Positions 16,568-21,151 of a stretch of DNA of 22,647 nucleotides are shown one piece after another. Location of the stretch: IMG/VR virus record IMGVR_UViG_3300031612_000079, positions 1 through 22,647 of that record; one strand, given 5' to 3'. Under the pieces are notes generated by a model that searched no databases, was not told where the DNA came from, and saw only the letters and a list, made by a program, of their open reading frames with translations. Position 1 is the first letter of the stretch. Every line of letters starts with the position of its first letter. Origin of the DNA: a virus. The translations under genes were made by a program, and so were the position numbers.

Positions 16568-16759
16568 ATGAAAAAATTTCTAAGTAAGTTCTTAATTGGA
16601 CAGATGTTCAAGAGTAAAAAGTTTTGGTATGCAATTAGTTCAGTATTAGTTCCCGCATTGGTAACCTATCTAGGTGTTGATGTTGAAACTGCTGAGAAAT
16701 TATTCCAAGCTTTATTAGTTTTAATTTTAGGTCAAGGAATTGCTGATATTAAAAAATAA
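16568..16759 (+). CDS. Holin-like small membrane protein
   Basis: This 63-residue protein has a basic N-terminus (MKKFLSKFLIGQMFKSKKFW), two hydrophobic segments (YAISSVLVPALVTYLGV and LFQALLVLILGQGIADI) separated by a short acidic turn (DVETAEK), and the C-terminus KK. This two-span topology with a charged tail fits a class II holin. It follows the DUF5675 gene by one base, and together they make the likely lysis cassette. It is the last protein gene before the non-coding 16760-16971 region. Confidence 0.6.
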   Translation: MKKFLSKFLIGQMFKSKKFWYAISSVLVPALVTYLGVDVETAEKLFQALLVLILGQGIADIKK

Positions 16760-16764
16760 AGTAT

Positions 16765-16772
16765 TATATTTG
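16765..16772 (+). promoter_or_regulatory. Late-type promoter of candidate small RNA, TATATTTG
   Basis: An exact TAnnTTTG match followed by CA lies six bases after the holin stop. A TTG at 16740-16742 is 22 bases upstream, slightly far for a -33 element. No ORF of useful size follows; instead there is a hairpin-terminator unit. Transcription should start near 16776. Confidence 0.55.
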
Positions 16773-16774
16773 CA

Positions 16775-16858
16775 TACCATTTCCTAGTTAGATATGGTAG
16801 TAGTAGTTTGATAAAATAGTTTTAGTTAGAAGAAAGGGGGGTAGTTTCCCCTTTTTTT
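16775..16858 (+). ncRNA. Candidate phage small RNA (~84 nt)
   Basis: The unit lies between a TATATTTG promoter and a strong intrinsic terminator and encodes no protein. The 5' end can form a 6-bp hairpin, TACCAT (16775-16780) with ATGGTA (16794-16799), 13-base loop. The loop contains TAGTTAGA (16785-16792), repeated exactly in the unpaired linker at 16823-16830. The 3' end is the terminator stem at 16833-16854 followed by T7. The linker TTTTAGTTA (16820-16828) is complementary to TAACTAAAA in front of three early genes (18221, 18543, 21120). No known RNA family is recognised. A simple terminator-plus-spurious-promoter explanation remains possible. Confidence 0.5.
16833..16858 (+). terminator. 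Intrinsic terminator, end of late region/small RNA
   Basis: AAAGGGG (16833-16839) pairs with CCCCTTT (16848-16854), loop GGTAGTTT, and the run of seven T (16852-16858) follows the C block. This is the clearest rho-independent terminator in the window and separates the lysis genes from the early region. Confidence 0.85.
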
Positions 16859-16882
16859 GCGTCTTGTTTATAATTTTTTTTG

Positions 16883-16890
16883 TATCTTGT
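16883..16890 (+). promoter_or_regulatory. Possible weak promoter before metallophosphoesterase gene
   Basis: TATCTTGT followed by GCA partly matches TAnnTTTG, just downstream of the terminator. TTTG at 16856-16859 is 23 bases upstream. If used, transcription would start near 16895 and give a ~77-base leader containing the TTGAAACTGCTG repeats. Confidence 0.3.
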
Positions 16891-16900
16891 GCAAGTTAAA

Positions 16901-16948
16901 AACACCTTGAAACTGCTGTGTATGTGCGTAAGGCGTTGAAACTGCTGA
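16901..16948 (+). repeat. Two direct TTGAAACTGCTG repeats with flanking stem
   Basis: TTGAAACTGCTG occurs at 16907-16918 and 16936-16947, 29 bases apart start to start, in the non-coding leader of the next gene. AACACCTT (16901-16908) can pair with AAGGCGTT (16930-16937) with one mismatch, putting the first copy in a loop. This may be an operator or an RNA protein-binding site. Confidence 0.5.
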
Positions 16949-16971
16949 CATTATAAACTAATAAATTTTAA

Positions 16972-18060
16972 ATGAAAGAATATGGACGAAGATTAAGATT
17001 ATCTACTGATGAAGAAAATCTTATATATAAGCACCGGGCAAAATCAGTAGACAATATAAATGATAACTCAGCATTAGACCTGCATTTATCTGAAAGAGGG
17101 ATAGAGCAAAAAGATGTTGTTTCCGTTAAGCATTGGCAATCAGCAAGTGGAGATTATAGATTCTCAATAGTTACAAAAGAAGACTATGGTTTAGATGAGC
17201 AACAAATATTTGACAACGTAAATAAATTTATAGAGGGATATTCTCCTGACTATAAAAAAATTGAAAGAAAAAAAGGAAATCATTTACTCGTAATAAATCC
17301 TGCTGATATTCATATTGGTAAGTATGCTAGTGCATTAGAAACAGGAGAAAAATATGACTGTGAAACTGCTGTAGAAAGAGTTTTAGAAGGAGTACAAGGT
17401 CTTATAAAAAAAGCTGAGGGTTTTGATATTGATAAGGTATTATTCTGTATTGGTAATGACATACTCCACACGGACTCCGTGCTTTCAGCAACTACTAGAG
17501 GTACATATCAGGACACCGATAAAAAATGGTGGGAGCATTATGAGATTGCTTTAATGCTTTATGTAAAATGCGTAGAGATGTTAAGGGAAATAGCACCGGT
17601 AGATGTATTACACAGTATGAGTAACCATGATTATCAAAGTGGATTTCATTTAGCACACACATTAAAGTCTTGGTTCAGAAAAGCAGATGACGTTAAGTTT
17701 GATATAAGCGTTTCAGCTCGTAAATATTATGTGTATGGATTAAATTTAATAGGATTAGAACATGGAGATTCTGCTAAGATGGATAAATTACCATTATTAA
17801 TGGCTAATGAGAAACCAAAAGAATGGGCAGAAACCAAATATAGGTATTGGTATTTACATCATTTACATCATAAAATAAAACATAAATGGTTAGATGCAAA
17901 AGATTTTATAGGTGTTACAGTTGAATATATGAGAAGCCCATCTTCGGCAGACAGTTGGCACTCAGCTAAAGGATTTTGTGGAGTACCACGAGCGTGTGAA
18001 GGATTCATTCACGATAAACAAAGTGGTCAGGTAGCTAGATTAACTCACTACTTTAATTAA
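16972..18060 (+). CDS. Calcineurin-like metallophosphoesterase
   Basis: The 362-residue protein has the metallophosphoesterase motifs in order: D112-I-H114 in NPADIHIGK, G161-N-D163 in FCIGNDILHTD, N218-H219-D220 in SMSNHDYQ, H264-G-D266 in LEHGDSAK, and the His cluster at 296-300 (LHHLHHK). These bind two metal ions and act on phosphoesters; phage members have been linked to nuclease (SbcD/Mre11-like) or phosphatase roles. The first ~95 residues are a separate N-terminal region beginning MKEYGRRLRLSTDEENLIYK that could be a DNA-binding extension. Only small variations from the classic GDxHxG motif are seen. It is the first gene after the late terminator; its stop codon overlaps the inverted repeat at 18059. 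The substrate is unknown. Confidence 0.75.
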   Translation: MKEYGRRLRLSTDEENLIYKHRAKSVDNINDNSALDLHLSERGIEQKDVVSVKHWQSASGDYRFSIVTKEDYGLDEQQIFDNVNKFIEGYSPDYKKIERKKGNHLLVINPADIHIGKYASALETGEKYDCETAVERVLEGVQGLIKKAEGFDIDKVLFCIGNDILHTDSVLSATTRGTYQDTDKKWWEHYEIALMLYVKCVEMLREIAPVDVLHSMSNHDYQSGFHLAHTLKSWFRKADDVKFDISVSARKYYVYGLNLIGLEHGDSAKMDKLPLLMANEKPKEWAETKYRYWYLHHLHHKIKHKWLDAKDFIGVTVEYMRSPSSADSWHSAKGFCGVPRACEGFIHDKQSGQVARLTHYFN

Positions 18061-18100
18061 CCCTTAATGAACAGTTGCTTAAGGGTTGCCTAAACCCTTA
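18059..18100 (+). repeat. Three AACCCTTA copies forming alternative hairpins
   Basis: AACCCTTAA (18059-18067), its inverse TTAAGGGTT (18079-18087), and AACCCTTA (18093-18100) lie in 42 bases. Copies 1 and 2 form a 9-bp stem with an 11-base loop; copies 2 and 3 form an 8-bp stem with loop GCCTA, so the two hairpins exclude each other. There is no U-tract after either. It could be an origin iteron set, an operator or an RNA switch. Confidence 0.55.
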
Positions 18101-18144
18101 TAGTAATAGTTATAGTAATAGTAATAGTTATAGTAAAAGTAATA
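18100..18144 (+). repeat. AT-rich tandem repeat (ATAGTAATAGTT units)
   Basis: The units read ATAGTAATAGTT, ATAGTAATAGTA, ATAGTT, then ATAGTAAAAGTAATA. It adjoins the AACCCTTA hairpins and lies upstream of an early promoter. Such easily melted repeats are typical of DNA unwinding elements at replication origins, but no DnaA boxes are seen, so the origin role is inferred. Confidence 0.5.
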
Positions 18145-18179
18145 ACACACAACTTTATTTAAAAAAAAGTATAAATAAG

Positions 18180-18210
18180 TTTGGTGTTTGTGTAAAAAAG
18201 AATATCTTTG
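18180..18210 (+). promoter_or_regulatory. Early promoter TTTG-N19-TATCTTTG
   Basis: TTTG (18180-18183), 19 bases, then TATCTTTG (18203-18210): a full match to the Bacteroidota -33/-7 consensus. It should start near 18215 and give a ~24-base leader containing TAACTAAAA. It drives the cysteine-rich, winged-helix and following early genes. Confidence 0.7.
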
Positions 18211-18238
18211 CCACGAACTTTAACTAAAAAAACTAACT

Positions 18239-18517
18239 ATGAGTAAAACTAATTTAACAAGCCCATGTTGTAATTCAGAATATGAAAAAGATACATTAAG
18301 CTATTGTTGTGGAGCAGAAATATCAGATAGCGGATTGTGTTATGAATGCAAAGACCACGCTGAATCTGAAGGATATATATGTGATGAATGTGAAGATTAT
18401 TTTGAGCAGCCTGAAGAAGAAAGATTTAATTGTGGTGCTTGTGGAGAGGATTTAGATGAAGATATAAGATATTGTTCTAAAGAATGTTCAGTATCAGATA
18501 ATACAGAAGGAGTATAA
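18239..18517 (+). CDS. Cysteine-rich multi-zinc-ribbon protein
   Basis: This 92-residue protein is the first gene after the best promoter in the window. It holds twelve cysteines in six pairs: SPCCN, SYCCG, GLCYEC, YICDEC, FNCGAC and RYCSKEC, enough for two to three zinc ribbons. It is strongly acidic between the pairs (DEDIRYC, EQPEEE), which argues against simple DNA binding and for a protein-protein or RNA polymerase-targeting adaptor. I recognise no named family. The leader TAACTAAAA lies 9 bases before the ATG. Being first in the early operon, it may be a host-takeover factor; that is a guess from position. Confidence 0.65.
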   Translation: MSKTNLTSPCCNSEYEKDTLSYCCGAEISDSGLCYECKDHAESEGYICDECEDYFEQPEEERFNCGACGEDLDEDIRYCSKECSVSDNTEGV

Positions 18518-18560
18518 ATAACTATTAACTATAAATAACTATTAACTAAAAATAACTAAG
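18515..18560 (+). repeat. 17-bp tandem repeat between two early genes
   Basis: TAAATAACTATTAACTA occurs at 18515-18531 and 18532-18548, followed by a partial copy (AAAATAACTAAG) to the next ATG. The first copy includes the upstream stop codon. It may be a slippage product kept as an A/U-rich translation leader, and it contains TAACTAAAA at 18543-18551. Confidence 0.6.
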
Positions 18561-18881
18561 ATGACTAAAACGCAAACGAGTGATATTCTACAACACTTAA
18601 AAGATGGTAGAAAACTTACACAAAAAGAATCAATAAATGAGTATGGTGCTTATAGACTATCAGCCATTATACATAGCCTAAGAAAAAAGGGACATTTAAT
18701 AGAAAGCATTCCTCTTAAAGTGCCTACGAGATATATAGCGAAAGATGGTAATCCAAAAATGGCAAACATTGTTGAATATAAATTAGATACAGATAACAAT
18801 ATGTTTGGTAAGAACTTTGATGAAAGATTAAAAAATTTTATGGGTTATCTAACTGATATAACAAATACACATTCAAAATAA
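18561..18881 (+). CDS. Winged helix-turn-helix protein (HTH_39-like)
   Basis: The 106-residue protein fits small phage winged-helix proteins of the HTH_39 kind: SDILQHLKDGRKLTQKESI for helices 1-2, NEYGAYRLSAIIHSLRKKGH for the recognition helix region, and IESIPLKVP for the wing. The second half (YIAKDGNPKMANIVEYKLD) is a short strand-rich end plus a charged helix. Such proteins are common in early phage operons and are taken to be DNA-binding regulators; no target is known. It follows the cysteine-rich gene after a 43-base repeat-containing leader and overlaps the next start by one base. Confidence 0.6.
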   Translation: MTKTQTSDILQHLKDGRKLTQKESINEYGAYRLSAIIHSLRKKGHLIESIPLKVPTRYIAKDGNPKMANIVEYKLDTDNNMFGKNFDERLKNFMGYLTDITNTHSK

Positions 18882-19504
18882 TGGGAAGAATGAAAGAAGA
18901 GTTTATGCAAATGAAACTGCAAGAGCAACAAGATGCAAGAGATATTATGGAAAAACACCATCCAATAGGACAAGAAAGATATGTGGATGAGGCAGAGTTT
19001 AAAAGAAATGAAATAATAGACGCAATGCACAATATTGAACAACAACCGAGTATTAATAAATTAAATAATAAAATGGCAAAAAAAACAATGCAGGAAAAAT
19101 TAACTCCACAAGTAAAGGAGACTAAAGAAGAGACTTTGAAGAGACTATTCTTAGCGAATGGCTTAGTAAAAGAAGACGTTTATAAAGACCAAAGAGGTTT
19201 TGTAATCATAACTAGAACAGGTATAGATAAGATTGTATCTAAACAAAATATAGCAATAGCATACGAGCCTGTTATAATGACAGAAGAATGGGTTGTCCTT
19301 AAAGCGACAGCAAGTATTGATGGTGGTGCTAAAAATTCTAGGGTAGTTATGAGTTTTGGAGAAGCATCAGATAAGAACTTAATGGGAGGTGGTAAGAAAT
19401 TTCCTGTTGCTATGGCTGAAAAGAGAGCAATGAGTAGAGTTGTATTGAAACTGACAGGATTTTATGAACAAGGAGTATTTGGTCAAGATGAGATTGTAGA
19501 CTAA
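18881..19504 (+). CDS. Candidate single-strand annealing/recombination protein
   Basis: This 207-residue protein has two parts. Residues 1-64 are a charged helical region beginning MGRMKEEFMQMKLQEQQDA; similar short sequences seem to exist as stand-alone phage proteins. Residues 65-207 carry FVIITRTGIDKIVSK, IAYEPVIMTEEWVVLKATAS, and near the end KFPVAMAEKRAMSRVVLKLTG. The AEKRAxxRxVLKL helix after a strand-rich domain resembles Rad52/ERF-type annealing proteins, which pair single strands in phage recombination; this is a pattern judgement. ATG 19073 (MAKKTMQEKL), after AATAATAAA, is an attractive internal start for the second part alone. Its stop overlaps the next ATG by one base. Confidence 0.45.
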   Translation: MGRMKEEFMQMKLQEQQDARDIMEKHHPIGQERYVDEAEFKRNEIIDAMHNIEQQPSINKLNNKMAKKTMQEKLTPQVKETKEETLKRLFLANGLVKEDVYKDQRGFVIITRTGIDKIVSKQNIAIAYEPVIMTEEWVVLKATASIDGGAKNSRVVMSFGEASDKNLMGGGKKFPVAMAEKRAMSRVVLKLTGFYEQGVFGQDEIVD

Positions 19505-19764
19505 TGGATTGGATGGACGAGGTTCTTGATGGTAAGCCTGAAGAAGCAGAAATTTGGAAGGTAAATTACATTGAGAGCCTCTTACATTACACCGCAATAC
19601 CAAATTCAGAACAGTTTGAGATAATGAACTCATTAGATATTCTTACTGATAGAGATGCGGATAAAATTATAAAATATATAAAAGAAAATGAAATATTCAA
19701 AGACCCAAAGCACCAATACGAGCAAATGCGAAAAAACGGAATGTTTACTGATAGAGATTCATAA
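19504..19764 (+). CDS. Hypothetical early protein
   Basis: This 86-residue acidic, helical protein begins MDWMDEVLDGKPEEAEIWK with its ATG overlapping the previous stop (TAATG), a sign of coupled translation. The C-terminus contains DPKHQYEQMRKNGMF, a motif I have seen at the end of small phage proteins of this kind but cannot name. The end overlaps the next frame by 77 bases. No cysteine cluster, membrane segment or catalytic motif is seen. Being next to a recombination-like gene, it may be a partner, without direct evidence. Confidence 0.55.
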   Translation: MDWMDEVLDGKPEEAEIWKVNYIESLLHYTAIPNSEQFEIMNSLDILTDRDADKIIKYIKENEIFKDPKHQYEQMRKNGMFTDRDS

Positions 19765-19951
19765 ACATCAAAGCAAGGCATATACTTATATTGTATCAAA
19801 TGGTTGCGAAATGTTAGGAGAACTTGTTGAGGATGATATACAAGGATTTCTAGGAGGTAAGGAAATGAAGAAGTTTTACAACTTAAATCAGAGAAAGTTC
19901 TTAGTTCCTGTAAACAGACTAAAAAGTATCATCAAACCTAAATACTATTAA
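19688..19951 (+). CDS. Hypothetical early protein, start uncertain
   Basis: The frame is 87 codons from ATG 19688, but its first 25 codons overlap the upstream gene in another frame and give a polar sequence (MKYSKTQSTNTSK) that looks like a frame by-product. The convincing part begins around LLIEIHKHQSKAYTYIV, with LGELVEDDIQGFLGG and a Lys-rich C-terminus RLKSIIKPKYY. No other ATG fits, so either the long overlap is real or translation starts at a non-standard codon near 19746, possibly reinitiating after the upstream gene. No family recognised. The next gene begins one base after the stop. Confidence 0.45.
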   Translation: MKYSKTQSTNTSKCEKTECLLIEIHKHQSKAYTYIVSNGCEMLGELVEDDIQGFLGGKEMKKFYNLNQRKFLVPVNRLKSIIKPKYY

Positions 19952-19952
19952 A

Positions 19953-20294
19953 ATGGCAAAAGTAAATAATTACGACAAAGTAAGAAACTCAAGGAATGAA
20001 CTTGAGGCTACTCTAAGAATTAGAGGAATATCAAAAAGAAGGTTCGGTAAAATATGTAATGTAAAAGGGACTACTATTGATAAGTACATAGAAAATCCTT
20101 ATATGTTAAGATACTACCACATGAGAAGACTTTCAAACTTTCTTAATATAGATGTAAGGGATATTATAGATATGATAGAGATAGACCTACCTAATGGAGA
20201 ACTTATTATAAAAGGGGAAGAGGACTTTAATCTAATAGATTCACTACCTTCAAAATATCAGAATCACGAACCTAAAAGCATTCTAAATGAGTAA
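19953..20294 (+). CDS. XRE/Cro-like helix-turn-helix regulator
   Basis: The 113-residue protein has a Cro/C1-type fold by pattern: LEATLRIRGISKRRFGKICN (helices 1-2), VKGTTIDKYIENP (recognition helix) and MRRLSNFLNIDVRDIIDMI (helices 4-5), residues about 17-72. The C-terminal 40 residues are acidic (KGEEDFNLIDSLPSKYQ). It probably binds DNA as a dimer and controls early genes. No matching operator could be assigned; the nearby AACCCTTA and TTGAAACT repeats are candidates. The stop overlaps the start of the next gene by 8 bases, so both are translated together. Confidence 0.6.
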   Translation: MAKVNNYDKVRNSRNELEATLRIRGISKRRFGKICNVKGTTIDKYIENPYMLRYYHMRRLSNFLNIDVRDIIDMIEIDLPNGELIIKGEEDFNLIDSLPSKYQNHEPKSILNE

Positions 20295-20733
20295 TTACTA
20301 TAATGAAATAGACGAGACGGTAATTAGCTATCTAGCATTTACTGAGGAAAGGAATGAACGAATTAAAAATGAAGTGTGCAGTATCTTTAAATTAAAATGG
20401 TGTGCAGTACAGTCAAAAAGCAGGACTCTTCCTGTTATGGAGGCTAGGAGACTTTACTGTGTAGTTTTAAGAAGGATATTCAATCTACCATTAGCGACAA
20501 TAGGAAAGTTTGTAAATACAAATCACGCAACAGTAATTCACGCAGTAAAGAAACACGATGTATTCTCTGAAGTATATCCTAGTTACAATAGAAACTTTGA
20601 TAGAATAAAATCAAAACTTATAGATGAGAATTGTCCTGAGTTTTATGAGGACGAACTAATTTTTTTAAAAAGGAAGAAGAAAAGAATACAGGAACAGATA
20701 GATAACTTAATAATAACAAAAAAAATCAATTAA
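20287..20733 (+). CDS. Stand-alone DnaA domain IV-like DNA-binding protein
   Basis: Residues about 25-90 match the C-terminal DNA-binding domain of DnaA: VQSKSRTLPVMEARRLYCVV, LPLATIGKFVN, and N79-H80-A81-T82-V83-I84-H85-A86, the DnaA signature (usually DHTTVLHA). No AAA+ motor, no Walker motifs and no DnaB-binding domain I are present in the 148 residues; the C-terminus is a charged helix (LKRKKKRIQEQIDNL). In DnaA this domain binds 9-bp boxes. Here it may recognise the phage origin, displace host DnaA or regulate transcription. It overlaps the XRE-like gene and precedes the SSB-like gene by one base. Confidence 0.8.
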   Translation: MSNYYNEIDETVISYLAFTEERNERIKNEVCSIFKLKWCAVQSKSRTLPVMEARRLYCVVLRRIFNLPLATIGKFVNTNHATVIHAVKKHDVFSEVYPSYNRNFDRIKSKLIDENCPEFYEDELIFLKRKKKRIQEQIDNLIITKKIN

Positions 20734-20734
20734 A

Positions 20735-20989
20735 ATGGCAGAAAAAAATTATGTAGCTAGTAGTATCAAAAAGGTAACTACTCAGTATGGAGATTTGTTT
20801 AACGCAAATTTCAAAATGGAAGACTTACAAAAAATAGCTAAAAGAGGTTGGGTAAATATTACAATAGCAGAAAGAAGAAACCCTTCAGAAAAAGGAGCAA
20901 CTCATTATGCTTATGAGAATACATACGAACCACCTAAACAAGATGATGTTAAGGTAGAGAAAGCAACTGATGATGACTTACCCTTCTAA
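20735..20989 (+). CDS. Short SSB-like protein ending DDDLPF
   Basis: The 84-residue protein ends in DDDLPF, the acidic tip by which bacterial SSB proteins recruit partner enzymes. Before it are a short linker (EPPKQDDVKVEKAT) and a strand-rich body: SSIKKVTTQYGDLFNANFKM, then GWVNITIAERRNPSEKGATH and YAYENTYEPP. The body is shorter than a classical OB-fold SSB (about 110 residues), so a reduced OB-fold or another ssDNA-binding fold is likely. Context (DnaA-like, replication initiator, DnaC-like genes) supports a role at the fork. The tip is seen directly; ssDNA binding is inferred. It is the last gene before a second early promoter. Confidence 0.65.
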   Translation: MAEKNYVASSIKKVTTQYGDLFNANFKMEDLQKIAKRGWVNITIAERRNPSEKGATHYAYENTYEPPKQDDVKVEKATDDDLPF

Positions 20990-21015
20990 AAGATTTAAAA
21001 ACAATGTATAAATAA

Positions 21016-21047
21016 TTTGGTCAATTCAAATTAATATTGTTTATTTG
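21016..21047 (+). promoter_or_regulatory. Early promoter TTTG-N20-TTTATTTG
   Basis: TTTG (21016-21019) and TTTATTTG (21040-21047) are 20 bases apart; the -7 element has one mismatch to TAnnTTTG and is followed by CA. It would start near 21052 and give a ~100-base structured leader before the replication genes. Confidence 0.5.
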
Positions 21048-21058
21048 CACAGAATTTG

Positions 21059-21109
21059 AGAGAAATGGAGATAACAGACCATTGGCAAATGCTTGAAACT
21101 CCTTTCTCT
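21059..21109 (+). promoter_or_regulatory. Structured leader RNA of replication operon
   Basis: AGAGAAATGGAG (21059-21070) can pair with CTCCTTTCTCT (21099-21109) over 11 bp with one bulged T (21066). Inside, CATT (21080-21083) and AATG (21088-21091) close a GGCA tetraloop. No known riboswitch class is recognised. The stem would bury the start of the small frame at 21065, suggesting translational or transcriptional control. Confidence 0.4.
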
Positions 21110-21118
21110 TTATTCTAA
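21065..21118 (+). CDS. Possible 17-residue leader peptide
   Basis: ATG 21065 opens a 17-codon frame (MEITDHWQMLETPFSLF) ending at TAA 21116-21118, inside the structured leader and after a GAGAGAA sequence. A ribosome on it would disrupt the 11-bp stem. It is far too short to be called on coding statistics; its position is the only support. Confidence 0.25.
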   Translation: MEITDHWQMLETPFSLF

Positions 21119-21151
21119 TTAACTAAAAACTATTAAATAAACTAAACTAAA

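Noticed and set aside
16775-16858. tRNA or tmRNA-like gene
   Set aside because: There is no cloverleaf, no TTCGAATC-type T-loop and no CCA; the unit ends in an intrinsic terminator instead.
16907-16947. CRISPR-like repeat pair
   Set aside because: There are only two 12-base copies, no further units and no cas genes, so it is not an array.
21065-21118. Sliding clamp-binding motif in the leader peptide (PFSLF)
   Set aside because: The consensus needs Gln at the first position; a five-residue match in a 17-codon frame is too weak.
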